A stretch of DNA of 64,000 nucleotides from Mesorhizobium sp. B2-3-4 (GCF_006442315.1 NZ_VFVY01000002.1:310001-374000), one strand, 5' to 3'. Counted from the first letter of the stretch, positions 17,034-26,372 are shown. Numbers and translations are program-made. The notes: generated from the letters alone by a model not told the origin.

Positions 17034-18038
17034 ATGTCCAGTCTTCGCCCGTCGCCGGTTGCTCCGACCGTCGATTTCGATCGCGACGGTGTCCAGCATG
17101 GCTTTCTGCGCCTGCCCTACAGCCGCGACGATTCGGCATGGGGCTCGGTGATGATCCCGATCTGCGTCATCCGCAGCGGCAAGGGCCCGGCGGCGCTGCT
17201 GACCGGCGGCAATCATGGCGACGAGTATGAGGGGCCGCTGGCGCTCTACGACCTTGCCCGCACGCTCGATCCAAGCCACGTCAGCGGCACGGTCATCATC
17301 GTGCCGTCCATGAACTATCCGGCCTTCCGTGCGGGCACGCGTACCTCGCCGATCGACAAGGGCAACATGAACCGCAGCTTCCCAGGGCGGCCCGACGGCA
17401 CGGTGACCGAAAAGATCGCCGACTATTTCCAGCGCGAACTGCTGCCGCGCGCGGACATCGTCTTCGACTTCCACTCGGGCGGAAGAACGTTGGATTTCGT
17501 ACCGTTCTGTGCCGCGCACACGCTGCCCGACAAGTCGCAGGAGCAAAAGGCCTTCGCGGCGGTCGAGGCCTTTTCGGCGCCGTTCTCGATGCGCATGACC
17601 GAGATCGATGCCGTTGGCATGTACGATACGGCGGCCGAGGAGATGGGCAAGGTCTTCGTCACCACAGAACTTGGCGGCGGTGGCACATCGCGTGCCGAGA
17701 CGGTGCGCATTGCGCGGCGTGGCATCCTTAACGTGCTGCGCCATGCCGGTATCGTTGCCGGTGTGGTCGAGAAGAGCAGAACCCGATGGCTCGACATGCC
17801 TTCGGGCGATTGCTTCGCCTTCGCCGAGGACGACGGCATGATCGAGACCATGGTCGATCTCGGCGAGCCCATCGCAAAGGGCGAAGTGCTGGCCCGTATC
17901 CATCCCACCGGCCGCACCGGCGGCGCGCCTCAGGAGATCCGGGCGAAAATGTCAGGCATGCTGGCGGCGCGCCATTTCGCCGGACTGGTCAAGGCCGGCG
18001 ACTGCGCCGCGGTGGTTGCCGTCGAGGTCGGGGGTTAG
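17034..18038 (+). CDS. doeB: N-acetyl-diaminobutyrate deacetylase
   Basis: A zinc deacylase of 334 residues in the succinylglutamate desuccinylase/aspartoacylase family. The metal site is seen as GGNHGDEYEG (His60 and Glu63) plus DFHSGG. TTELGGGG carries the probable catalytic Glu, and the C-terminal beta-domain includes GEVLARIHP. DoeB (EutE) removes the acetyl group from the product of DoeA to give L-2,4-diaminobutyrate for the aminotransferase and dehydrogenase on the minus strand. ATG 17034 lies five bases after doeA, and the gene ends seven bases from the convergent regulator. Confidence 0.9.
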   Translation: MSSLRPSPVAPTVDFDRDGVQHGFLRLPYSRDDSAWGSVMIPICVIRSGKGPAALLTGGNHGDEYEGPLALYDLARTLDPSHVSGTVIIVPSMNYPAFRAGTRTSPIDKGNMNRSFPGRPDGTVTEKIADYFQRELLPRADIVFDFHSGGRTLDFVPFCAAHTLPDKSQEQKAFAAVEAFSAPFSMRMTEIDAVGMYDTAAEEMGKVFVTTELGGGGTSRAETVRIARRGILNVLRHAGIVAGVVEKSRTRWLDMPSGDCFAFAEDDGMIETMVDLGEPIAKGEVLARIHPTGRTGGAPQEIRAKMSGMLAARHFAGLVKAGDCAAVVAVEVGG

Positions 18039-18045
18039 TCGGCCG

Positions 18046-19020
18046 TCAAGACCCGATCCGCGTCCCGCCGGTGTGCACACGCCGGTAGGCGGCAGGCGTA
18101 ACGCCGACCTTGCGCTGGAAGGCACGGCGAAACGTGTCGATGTCGCAAAAGCCGCATTGGCCGGCGACGAGCTTCGGCGCCGTCCCCGTTTCCAGCAGGC
18201 GTTGCGCCGCTTCCACCCGGATAGCCTCCACCCAAGCCGAAGGCGTGGTGCCGACCTCCTGGCGAAACAGCCGCGCGAAATGGCGCGGGCTCATGCCGGC
18301 ACGGTGGGCGAGCCGGTCGACGCCATGCTGATCGGCTGGGTTGGCGATCACCCAGCGCTGCACCTGCTGCAGCGCCGAACGTCCGGCCGGGCTTCCCGCA
18401 CCTCTGCGGCTGTATTGAAGCTGGCCGCCGCCGCGGCGGAAATACATGACGAGCTGGGCCGCCACCCGCCGCGCGATCTCGGTGCCGAGATCCTCTTCGA
18501 CCAGTGCCAACGCAAGGTCGAGCCCGGCGGTCACGCCGGCGGCGGTCCTGATCCTGCCGTCGCGGACATGAATGGCATCGACATCGAGGATCACCTCGGG
18601 AAAACGTTCGGCGAGCTGGTCGGCAACGGCCCAATGCGTGGTGGCACGGCGGCCGTTGAGCAGACCGGCTTGCGCCAGCAGGAAGGCGCCGGTGCACACC
18701 GATCCATAACGCCGCACGGCCGCGCTGGCGGCGCGCAGCCATTCGAGGACGGCCTCGTCTCGAACCCATCGTGCCAGATGCGGCGCGCCCGCCGCAAGAA
18801 GCGTGTGGAAGCGCGGCATGTCTGCCTGCCCGATGACGGCATCGGGCAGCAGCCTGGCCCCCGACGAGCAATTTATGGCCCCCGCCTTCGAAGCGACGAT
18901 CGAGATGACATAGACTTGCCTGCCGGCTTGGAGATTGGCCTCGGCGAAGACATCGAGCGGTCCGGAGACATCGAGCAGTTGAGCGCCTTCCATGGCGAGT
19001 ATGCCGACCCGTAATGCCAT
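18046..19020 (-). CDS. GlxA-type AraC-family regulator with DJ-1/PfpI domain
   Basis: The 324-residue protein joins an N-terminal DJ-1/PfpI amidotransferase-like domain (residues 1-170, with the Cys-containing elbow VCTGAFLLA) to a C-terminal AraC double helix-turn-helix. SPRHFARLFRQEVGTTP and CGFCDIDTFRRAFQRKVGVTP are its two halves. GlxA-type proteins often regulate use of nitrogen compounds. The start MALRVGILAMEG at 19018-19020 is preferred to longer in-frame starts because the DJ-1 fold begins there. It is divergent from the HD protein gene across 117 bp, which may be its target. Confidence 0.8.
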   Translation of the reverse strand: MALRVGILAMEGAQLLDVSGPLDVFAEANLQAGRQVYVISIVASKAGAINCSSGARLLPDAVIGQADMPRFHTLLAAGAPHLARWVRDEAVLEWLRAASAAVRRYGSVCTGAFLLAQAGLLNGRRATTHWAVADQLAERFPEVILDVDAIHVRDGRIRTAAGVTAGLDLALALVEEDLGTEIARRVAAQLVMYFRRGGGQLQYSRRGAGSPAGRSALQQVQRWVIANPADQHGVDRLAHRAGMSPRHFARLFRQEVGTTPSAWVEAIRVEAAQRLLETGTAPKLVAGQCGFCDIDTFRRAFQRKVGVTPAAYRRVHTGGTRIGS

Positions 19021-19137
19021 CGATCCGTTTCCCTGTCCGCTTCTTCGGTGTTTTGGCCGAATTCGTCGTAGTAAAACAATTCCTGCCATAGCCGTTCACG
19101 CCTAGATTGTCACGGCAGATCATCAGGAGACGACATC

Positions 19138-19776
19138 ATGGCAATCATCCCCGAGGGCGCGGCCATCCCCGACAGCAAGCTGGCGAAAGCCATCACGGCT
19201 TTCATCCGTGACACCGAGACCGACCTGCTCTTCAACCACTCGAGCCGCGTCTATCATTTCGGCGCGCTGGCCGGCCTGCACCGCGGGCTCGAATTCGATC
19301 GCGAACTGCTTTATGCCGGTGCGATGTTCCATGACCTCGGGCTGATGCCCGGCCACAGCAGCCCGCATGAGCGTTTCGAGGTCGATGGCGCGCACGCCGC
19401 GCGCGATTTCCTGCGCGGCCACGGCATCTTGGAGGAGGATGCCTACACGGTCTGGACGGCGATCGCGCTGCACACCACGCCGGGGGTGCCGGTTCACATG
19501 CATCCCGTGGTGGCCCTGGTGACGGCGGGCGTCGAGATGGATGTCCTCGGTCTCACCCATAGGGAATATTCCGACGAGGAGCGCGAGACGGTGGTGCGAG
19601 CCTTCCCGAGGACATCAGACTTCAAGGAAGACATCATCCAGGCCTTCTATGACGGCATCAGGCACAAGCCCGACACCACGTTCGGCAACGTCAAGGCCGA
19701 TGTGATCGCCGACAAGGAACCGCATTTTCACCGCGGCAACTTCTGCTCGGTGATCCGCAACTCGCCTTGGCGATAG
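19138..19776 (+). CDS. HD-domain hydrolase, cyanamide-hydratase-like
   Basis: A 212-residue HD-superfamily protein. The metal ligands appear as HSSRVYHFG near residue 35, FHDLG (the HD pair, near residue 63) and IALHTTP near residue 118. FEVDGAHAARDFL and the short HSSRVY helix resemble the cyanamide hydratase branch of the family. Substrate is unknown. It sits opposite the GlxA-type regulator, so induction by a small nitrogen compound is a reasonable guess. ATG 19138 follows CAGGAG with nine bases between. Confidence 0.75.
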   Translation: MAIIPEGAAIPDSKLAKAITAFIRDTETDLLFNHSSRVYHFGALAGLHRGLEFDRELLYAGAMFHDLGLMPGHSSPHERFEVDGAHAARDFLRGHGILEEDAYTVWTAIALHTTPGVPVHMHPVVALVTAGVEMDVLGLTHREYSDEERETVVRAFPRTSDFKEDIIQAFYDGIRHKPDTTFGNVKADVIADKEPHFHRGNFCSVIRNSPWR

Positions 19777-19797
19777 GGGCGCGCGTTCAAACCATCT

Positions 19798-19807
19798 TGT
19801 ACACCAG
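19798..19807. promoter_or_regulatory. Possible GntR operator half-palindrome
   Basis: TTGTACACCA lies 66 bp upstream of the GntR regulator's GTG and resembles FCD-type GntR sites (TTGTAyACAA-like) with an imperfect right arm. It is a weak call that fits autoregulation. Confidence 0.25.
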
Positions 19808-19872
19808 GATACGCATATCCAGTGCGGTGATTTTCCTCTACGCTCGATCCCGCGTGACGGAGGGAGTATCGA

Positions 19873-20550
19873 GTGCGTGGCTTCACGGAAGGGGTGATCG
19901 ACAGGCCGCTGACGGTCGCCGAGCAGGTCGCCAATGTCCTGCGCGAGGCGATAGCCAGCGGCGCGCTCAAGGCCGGCACCGCCTTGCGCCAGGATGAACT
20001 GGCCGAACGGTTCGGCTTCAGCCGCATGCCGATCCGCGACGCGCTTCGCCAGCTGGAAGCCGAAGGCATCGTTTCCATTCATCCGACAAAGGGTGCGCAT
20101 GTCGCCGGTATGGACAGCGCCGAAATCGGTGAAATCTACGCCGTGCGCGAACTGCTCGAGTGCGAGGCGCTCCGGCTGTCCGTGCCGGTCTTGTCCGGCG
20201 GCAAGCTCGATGAGGCAGGACAGGTTCTCAACCAGATCGACGCGGAACGCGATGTCGGTCGCTGGGGGGCGCTGAACCGTGGCTTTCACCTCGCGCTCTA
20301 CGATGGTTGCGGCAACCGTCGCCTCCTCGGCCTGATCGAGGCGCATCACAATGCGGCCGACCGTTACGTTCGCATTCTTTTGTCGAATCTCGATTACCGC
20401 AACCGCTCGCAGAGCGAGCACCGCGACCTGTTGGCCGCCTGCCGGCGGCATGATGGCAAAACCGCCGTAAGCGCTCTGAGGCAGCATCTTCGCGAAGGGA
20501 GCAACACGCTCGTCAAAGCGATAGAAGGCGGCGGGCTGTCACGGAAATAA
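19873..20550 (+). CDS. GntR-family regulator, FadR/FCD type
   Basis: A 225-residue regulator. The winged helix covers residues 8-75 (LREAIASGALKAGTALRQDELAERFG is within it, with the recognition helix SRMPIRDALRQLEAEG). An all-helical FCD effector domain follows, with metal-ligand-type positions in HLALYDGCGN and EHRDLL. The start is GTG 19873, with GGAGGGAG upstream. Effector and targets are unknown; it sits alone between the HD hydrolase and a DeoR regulator and might control either flank. Confidence 0.8.
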   Translation: MRGFTEGVIDRPLTVAEQVANVLREAIASGALKAGTALRQDELAERFGFSRMPIRDALRQLEAEGIVSIHPTKGAHVAGMDSAEIGEIYAVRELLECEALRLSVPVLSGGKLDEAGQVLNQIDAERDVGRWGALNRGFHLALYDGCGNRRLLGLIEAHHNAADRYVRILLSNLDYRNRSQSEHRDLLAACRRHDGKTAVSALRQHLREGSNTLVKAIEGGGLSRK

Positions 20551-20659
20551 GTTCGCCACCAGCGAGCGAAATCACCGCCGGTCGGCGAGGGGATATGGTT
20601 GCGCCGACGCTGGTTCACTGCCACATATTGCAACATCAATACTCGATACGAGGATCGTC

Positions 20660-21454
20660 ATGTCTCCCGTCAGCCGCCTGCCGGCGCGCGCCCTTGCTCC
20701 CAGACGCCATGACGAGATTCTGAAGCGGCTCAGCGCCCAGGGCTCCGTCAGCGTCGCCGAACTGGCCGGATTCTTCGATGTCTCGCGCGAAACCATCCGT
20801 CGCGACCTGAAGATGCTTTCGGACCAGAGCATGCTCGGCATCGTGCATGGCGGCGCCGCCCGTTTCGAGCCGAGTGAACCGGCGATGAGCCTGCGCAGCC
20901 GGGAGAATGCGGAGGGCAAGACCATGATCGGCAAGGCGGCGGCTGGCCTGATCAAGGACGGCATGGTGGTATTCCTGGATTCCGGGACCACCACTTTGGC
21001 CGTCGCGCATGCCATGACCGACCTGCGTGATCTCACCGTCTGCACGGCCAGCCTGAAGATAGCGCTGCATCTGTGCCATGTACCGGGCATGCGGGTGCAT
21101 ATGCTCGGTGGCGAGATCGATCCGGGCGAGGAGGCGGCTTCAGGCATCGACACGCTGGATGCCATGGCGCGCTTCCGCGTCGACATCGCCTTTCTCGGCG
21201 GCGGCGCCCTGTCGCCGGACGGCGAAGTGACCGACTTCACCCGCGCTGGCGCCGAGCAGCGCGGCCGCATGATCGCTCTCGCCGGCAAGGCTTTTTTCGT
21301 GCTCGACGCCAGCAAGTTCGGCAAGCTGACGCCGCTCAGAGTACCGAATTTCGAACGGGCTGCCGGCGTGATCGTCGACGTGGACCCGGCGCCGGCTCTT
21401 GCCGAAGCGCTTTCGCGAAAGGGCCCGAAGCTCATCGTGGCAAACCTGATGTGA
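20660..21454 (+). CDS. DeoR/GlpR-family regulator
   Basis: A 264-residue DeoR-type repressor: helix-turn-helix near residues 20-60 (VAELAGFFDVSRETIRRDLKML is its core) and a sugar-isomerase-like sensor domain with FLDSGTTTLAVAHAM and DIAFLGGGALSPDGEVTDF. Such proteins usually sense phosphorylated sugars or polyols. It lies 76 bp before the DMGDH-like gene on the same strand, which is therefore its most likely target. ATG 20660 is supported by homology of the following residues; GAGGATCGTC lies just upstream. Confidence 0.8.
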   Translation: MSPVSRLPARALAPRRHDEILKRLSAQGSVSVAELAGFFDVSRETIRRDLKMLSDQSMLGIVHGGAARFEPSEPAMSLRSRENAEGKTMIGKAAAGLIKDGMVVFLDSGTTTLAVAHAMTDLRDLTVCTASLKIALHLCHVPGMRVHMLGGEIDPGEEAASGIDTLDAMARFRVDIAFLGGGALSPDGEVTDFTRAGAEQRGRMIALAGKAFFVLDASKFGKLTPLRVPNFERAAGVIVDVDPAPALAEALSRKGPKLIVANLM

Positions 21455-21530
21455 TATTTTGTGACTTTTTGAGTTGATATTTGGCTTTTTCGTGATAGTG
21501 TCCGGCCATCCCTCGAATGGCGGCTCGCTC

Positions 21531-24008
21531 ATGGCTCACGAATTTCCCACACAGGCCCGGATCGTCATTGTCGGCGGCGGCATCATCGGCTGCTCGGTCG
21601 CCTACCACCTGACAAAACTCGGCTGGACCGATGTTGTCCTGCTTGAGCAGGGACAGCTCAGCGGCGGTACCACCTGGCATGCCGCCGGCCTCGTTGGGCA
21701 GTTGCGCAGCCATTCCAACATGACCAGCCTGATCCGCTATTCCACGCAGCTTTACAGTGAGCTGGAGGCCGAGACCGGGCTGGCGACCGGCTGGAAGAAC
21801 TGCGGGTCGCTGTCTGTTGCACGCACGGCCGACCGCATGACGGTGCTGAAACGCACGGCCGCGTCTGCCCGCGCCCAAGGTGTCGAGATCGATGTCATTT
21901 CGGCGAGGGAGGCCGGCGATCTCTGGCCGGTGATGGCAACCGACGATCTGGTCGGCGCCGTCTGGCTGCCGGGTGACGGCAAGGCCAATCCCACGGATCT
22001 GACGCAATCGCTCGCCAAGGGCGCGCGCAATCGCAGTGCGAAAATATTCGAGCGGGTCAAGGTCACCGGCATCACGGTGAAAAACGGCGTTGCCTGCGGT
22101 GTCGAAACCGACCGGGGCGACATATCGGCCGAGATCGTCGTCAACTGCGCCGGCCAGTGGGCACGCAAGGTCGGACTGATGTGCGGCGTTTCCGTGCCGC
22201 TGCATTCGGCCGAGCATATGTACATCGTCACCGGTCGGATCGAGGGCGTGCATCCGGACCTGCCCGTCATGCGCGATCCCGACGGGTTCATCTACTTCAA
22301 GGAAGAGGTCGGCGGCCTGGTCATGGGCGGCTTCGAGCCGCACGCCAAGCCCTGGGGCATGAACGGCATCCCCGACAATTTCGAGTTCGCATTGCTCCCC
22401 GACGATTGGGATCAGTTCGAGATATTGATGGAGAACGCGCTCGTGCGCGTGCCGCAATTGGCCGATGCCGAGGTCAAGAAATTCTACAACGGTCCCGAGA
22501 GCTTTACGCCGGACAACAACTTCCTGCTCGGCGAGGCGCCCGAGCTGAAGAATTTCTATGTCGGCGCCGGGTTCAACTCGATGGGCATCGCCAGCGCCGG
22601 TGGCGCCGGCAGGGCGCTCGCCGAGTGGATCGTCAATGGTGCGCCGACCATGGATCTGTGGCCGGTCGACATCAGGCGTTTCGCCACCTTCAACAACAAT
22701 CCGCGCTGGCTGCACGACCGGGTGAAGGAGACGCTCGGCCTGCATTACGCCATGCCTTGGCCGAACCGTGAACTGGATACAGCGCGCCCCTTCCGCCGTT
22801 CGCCGCTCTATGATCGGCTGGCCGCCAAGGGCGCCTGCTTCGGCTCCAAGATGGGCTGGGAGCGTGCCAACTGGTTCGCCGCGCCGGGAGAGAAGGCCGA
22901 GAACGATTACGCCTTCGGCCGCCAGAACTGGCACGAGGCGGTCAAGCGCGAGATGAAGGCGACGCGCGAAGCAGTCGCGATCTTCGACCAGACCTCTTTC
23001 GCCAAGCTGCTGGTGCAGGGCAGGGATGCCTGTCCTGTGCTCAACCGTATCTGTGCCGGCGATGTCGATGTACCGGTTGGCACTTCCGTCTATACGGGCG
23101 TGCTGAATGCGCGCGGCGGCTACGAAAGCGACCTCACCGTGATGCGGCTCGGCGCGGACAAGTTCCTGATCGTCACCGGTTCCGCGCAGGCGGTCCACGA
23201 CGCCGACTGGATCGTCAAGAACATCCCGTCCGATGCCCATGCCATCCTGACGGACGTGACTTCGTCATACGCGGTGCTGGCGGTGATGGGGCCGCGCTCA
23301 CGCGACCTGTTGGGCAAACTGTCCTCGGCGGATCTCTCCAACGCCGGCTTTCCCTTCGCCACGATTCGCGAGATCGATATCGGCTACGCCACCGCGTACG
23401 CCAACCGCATGACCTATGTCGGCGAACTCGGCTGGGAACTGATCGTGCCGACCGAATTCGCGGCCGGTGTATACGAGGCGCTGCATGAAGCCGGCCGGGA
23501 ATTCGGCCTACAAGACGCCGGCTACTACGCGCTCGACGCCTTGCGCATCGAAAAGGGTTTTCGCGCCTGGGGCAGGGAATTGACACCCGACATCGACCCC
23601 TGGCAGGCCGGGCTTGGCTTTGCCGTTGCGATGGACAAGCCAGGCGGCTTCATCGGCCGCGATGCGCTCGCCGCCGCCAAGTCGTTGTCGGCACCGTCCA
23701 GGCGCATCGTGCTGTTCACGCTGGACGATGCCGAACCGATGCTGTGGGGCGGCGAGCTGATCCTGCGCGACGGCAAGCCGGTCGGCGAGGTGCGCTCGGC
23801 AGCCTATGGCCATACGCTGGGCTGTTCGGTGGCGCTCGGGTTGATCGAGCACGAAGCCGCCGTCGACGCGATGTTCCTGAGCGGCGGCCGCTTCGAGATC
23901 GACCTCGCCGGCATTCGCCACGCAGCCACGGCGCATCTGCGCACCCCCTACGACCCGAAGTCGGAGCGGGTGAAGGCGGATGCAGTGCAGATGAGCGCGG
24001 CCGCCTAA
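21531..24008 (+). CDS. Dimethylglycine/sarcosine dehydrogenase-like flavoprotein with GcvT domain
   Basis: An 825-residue multidomain protein. The N-terminal FAD domain has VIVGGGIIGCSVAYHL at residues 12-27, and His50 in GGTTWHAAGL is where related dehydrogenases attach FAD covalently. A central FAO domain follows. The C-terminal folate-binding GcvT domains (from about residue 430) include GARGGYESDLTV-like and YALDALRIEKGFRAWG motifs. Such enzymes demethylate N-methyl amino acids and pass the C1 unit to tetrahydrofolate. The substrate cannot be read from sequence. ATG 21531 is used; an upstream TTG frame would add an atypical N-terminus. Confidence 0.8.
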   Translation: MAHEFPTQARIVIVGGGIIGCSVAYHLTKLGWTDVVLLEQGQLSGGTTWHAAGLVGQLRSHSNMTSLIRYSTQLYSELEAETGLATGWKNCGSLSVARTADRMTVLKRTAASARAQGVEIDVISAREAGDLWPVMATDDLVGAVWLPGDGKANPTDLTQSLAKGARNRSAKIFERVKVTGITVKNGVACGVETDRGDISAEIVVNCAGQWARKVGLMCGVSVPLHSAEHMYIVTGRIEGVHPDLPVMRDPDGFIYFKEEVGGLVMGGFEPHAKPWGMNGIPDNFEFALLPDDWDQFEILMENALVRVPQLADAEVKKFYNGPESFTPDNNFLLGEAPELKNFYVGAGFNSMGIASAGGAGRALAEWIVNGAPTMDLWPVDIRRFATFNNNPRWLHDRVKETLGLHYAMPWPNRELDTARPFRRSPLYDRLAAKGACFGSKMGWERANWFAAPGEKAENDYAFGRQNWHEAVKREMKATREAVAIFDQTSFAKLLVQGRDACPVLNRICAGDVDVPVGTSVYTGVLNARGGYESDLTVMRLGADKFLIVTGSAQAVHDADWIVKNIPSDAHAILTDVTSSYAVLAVMGPRSRDLLGKLSSADLSNAGFPFATIREIDIGYATAYANRMTYVGELGWELIVPTEFAAGVYEALHEAGREFGLQDAGYYALDALRIEKGFRAWGRELTPDIDPWQAGLGFAVAMDKPGGFIGRDALAAAKSLSAPSRRIVLFTLDDAEPMLWGGELILRDGKPVGEVRSAAYGHTLGCSVALGLIEHEAAVDAMFLSGGRFEIDLAGIRHAATAHLRTPYDPKSERVKADAVQMSAAA

Positions 24009-24874
24009 TCCGCCGACAGCGAGCGCGCCATGTCGAGAAAGGCGCGCACCAGCTTGCCGCCGCTGCGTTCGCGCAGACAGATCAGCGCCTCATCCATCAG
24101 CGTCTCGGGCGCGTCTATTGTGATCGGCACCAGCCGCGAATCCTGGCCGAACTCCGCTGCCGAAACAAAACCGATGCCGGCGCCGGAGGCGACGATCTCG
24201 CGCACGGCTTCACGGCCTTCGGCCTCGATCACCGGCCTGAGCTCGACCTTTGAGGCGGCGGCGAGATCTTCGAGCTTCTGGCGCGTCTTCGAACCGCGCT
24301 CGCGCATGACCAGCGATTCCTGCGCGAGCTGTTTCAGCGTCAGCGACTTCTTTGCCGACAGCGGATGCTCGATCGAGGTGAAGGCGATGATCGGCGTCGA
24401 GTTCAGTTTCAGCACCTCGAAGTCGCGACCGGCGGGCACCTCGCCCAGCACGCCGATGTCGGCATCGTAGCTGTAGAGGCTGCTGATCACCGTCTCGGTG
24501 TTTCCGGCGCGCACCGACACCTGCACGCCGGGATAGCGGGCCCGGAAGCTGCCGAGAATGTGGAGCAGATGGTGCGCGGCATCGGCGACGATGCGCAGCG
24601 TGCCGGACCGCAAAGCGCGCGACTCCGTCAGCAGCTCGAGCGCCTGCTGCTCGGTGTCGAACATGCGGTGGGTTATCTCGAGCAGCTTCTGGCCCGAATG
24701 GGTCAGCGTGACCTGCTTCTTGTTGCGGTTGAACAGAAGCACATCATACTCTTCCTCGAGCTTGCGCACCTGGTCCGATATCGCCGGCTGGGTCAGGAAC
24801 AGGGCTTCGGCGGCGCGGGAGAAGCCGCCCGATATGGCCACCTGATGGAAGGCTCGCAACTGAACATAGCGCAT
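24005..24874 (-). CDS. LysR-family regulator, probably of the phosphonate operon
   Basis: A 289-residue LysR protein: the N-terminal helix-turn-helix at residues 1-60 contains GFSRAAEALFLTQPAISDQVRKLE, and the LysR substrate-binding domain follows (SGTLRIVADAAHHLL, with an ERGSKTRQ loop). It is divergent from phnW across 274 bp, and LysR regulators sit at this position in other 2-aminoethylphosphonate loci. That supports a role as activator of phnW onward. Its end overlaps the convergent flavoprotein stop by four bases. Confidence 0.8.
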   Translation of the reverse strand: MRYVQLRAFHQVAISGGFSRAAEALFLTQPAISDQVRKLEEEYDVLLFNRNKKQVTLTHSGQKLLEITHRMFDTEQQALELLTESRALRSGTLRIVADAAHHLLHILGSFRARYPGVQVSVRAGNTETVISSLYSYDADIGVLGEVPAGRDFEVLKLNSTPIIAFTSIEHPLSAKKSLTLKQLAQESLVMRERGSKTRQKLEDLAAASKVELRPVIEAEGREAVREIVASGAGIGFVSAAEFGQDSRLVPITIDAPETLMDEALICLRERSGGKLVRAFLDMARSLSAD

Positions 24875-25148
24875 TTTTCTGTCCCTGAGCGTCTAAGATC
24901 CGGCGGGCGGGCCACCACAAGCACGGCTCTCCGAAATACCGAACCAAACGATCTGGCTTGTGCCTGCGAGACGATCGTCACTGCGGGCTTCACAAACGTG
25001 TCATGACCGGCATGCAGCATACGGCCCACATTCGCGTTTGACCATCGTGGAAATCGATACTTCGATACAAAATAACGATTTTACAAATATGTCGTCCGGG
25101 CCAACAATGGCGTCACACCAAAAAAGCAGCGACCTGTCGGAGGACACC
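24875..25148. promoter_or_regulatory. Divergent promoter region of lysR and phnW
   Basis: This is a 274-bp intergenic region. AT content rises at about 25030-25100, where CGATAC occurs twice in eight-base register (25055-25060 and 25063-25068) before an AT-rich tract. This is a plausible LysR/activator site and phnW promoter. I could not settle on a -35/-10 pair. Confidence 0.35.
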
Positions 25149-26348
25149 ATGCTCGCCGAGACGAAATTTGCCGCCGAGCCGCTGGCCAAGCCGGCATTGG
25201 GCGAGCCCTATCTCCTGACCCCCGGGCCGCTCACCACGGCCTATTCGGTCAAGCAGGCGATGCTGCGCGACTGGGGGTCGTGGGATGGCGATTTCCGCGC
25301 CATGACATCCGATATGCGCCGCCGCCTGCTGGCGCTGACCGGTGATGCGAAAGGCGAATTCGATTGCGTGCCGATGCAAGGTTCGGGCTCCTTCTGCGTC
25401 GAAGCGATGCTTGGCTCTTTCGTCCCCAGGGATGGCAAGGTGCTGGTGCTGGCCAACGGTGCCTATGGCCTGCGCGCCGCGCAGACCATGCAATATCTCG
25501 ACCGCGCCTATACGCTGATCGACAAGGGCGACTACCTGCCGCCGCGCGGTGACGAGGTCGCGGCCGCGCTCGAGGCAGATCCCGCCATCACCCATGTCAT
25601 TGCCATTCATTGCGAGACCAGTTCCGGCATTTTGAACCCGGTCGCCGAGATCGCCGATGCCGTCCATGCCAAGGGCCGCAAGCTGCTGGTCGATTCCATG
25701 AGCGCCTTCGGTGCCGTGGCGCTCGACGTCAACGAGATCCGCTACGAGGCAATGGTTTCGTCCGCTAACAAATGCATCGAGGGCGTGCCGGGCTTCGGCT
25801 TCATCATCGCCCGCAAGAGCGAACTCGAAGCAGCCAAGGGCCGCAGCCATTCGCTGTCCCTCGACGTCCATGCGCAATGGGCGCACATGAACAAGACCGG
25901 TCAGTGGCGCTACACGCCGCCGACGCATGTGGTGGCAGCCTTCCTCGAGGCGCTGCGCCAGCATGAGGCCGAAGGTGGCGTCGCCGGCCGTGGCGCCCGC
26001 TATGTCAGAAACCGCGACGTCATGGTGGCGGGCATGCGCGAACTCGGCTTCGAGACGCTGCTCAGGGATCGCTGGCTGTCGCCGATCATCGTCACCTTCT
26101 TCAATCCGGCCCACGCCAACTTCGCCTTCGATCGTTTCTACGAGCTGATGAAGGAAAAGGGTTTCATCATCTATCCCGGCAAGCTGACGGTCGTGGATTC
26201 CTTCCGCGTCGGCTGCATTGGCCAGATGGATGAACATGTCATGCGCCGTGTCGTCGAGGCGGCGGCGCAGTCGCTTCGTGAAATGGGCGTCGACACCGCC
26301 GCTCCACCCGCCGCGGCAATCGCCGAGCGTGCCAAACTCGCCGCCTGA
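25149..26348 (+). CDS. phnW: 2-aminoethylphosphonate--pyruvate transaminase
   Basis: A 399-residue class V aminotransferase. The N-terminal LLTPGPLTTAYSVKQAML and DWGSWDGDF segments are typical of PhnW. VDSMSAFGAVALD carries the PLP-pyridine Asp and ANKCIEGVPGFG the Schiff-base lysine. It moves the amino group of 2-aminoethylphosphonate to pyruvate, giving phosphonoacetaldehyde. The start at 25149 is fixed by GGAGG seven bases upstream, although the frame is open further. It is followed by phnA 24 bp later, then phnY: the phosphonoacetate route. Confidence 0.9.
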   Translation: MLAETKFAAEPLAKPALGEPYLLTPGPLTTAYSVKQAMLRDWGSWDGDFRAMTSDMRRRLLALTGDAKGEFDCVPMQGSGSFCVEAMLGSFVPRDGKVLVLANGAYGLRAAQTMQYLDRAYTLIDKGDYLPPRGDEVAAALEADPAITHVIAIHCETSSGILNPVAEIADAVHAKGRKLLVDSMSAFGAVALDVNEIRYEAMVSSANKCIEGVPGFGFIIARKSELEAAKGRSHSLSLDVHAQWAHMNKTGQWRYTPPTHVVAAFLEALRQHEAEGGVAGRGARYVRNRDVMVAGMRELGFETLLRDRWLSPIIVTFFNPAHANFAFDRFYELMKEKGFIIYPGKLTVVDSFRVGCIGQMDEHVMRRVVEAAAQSLREMGVDTAAPPAAAIAERAKLAA

Positions 26349-26372
26349 AGCGGCCGATTTCGAGGATACAAG

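Noticed and set aside
21432..23240. Open frame of 602 codons opposite the DMGDH-like gene
   Set aside because: Shadow frame without domain features; codon bias fits the plus-strand gene.
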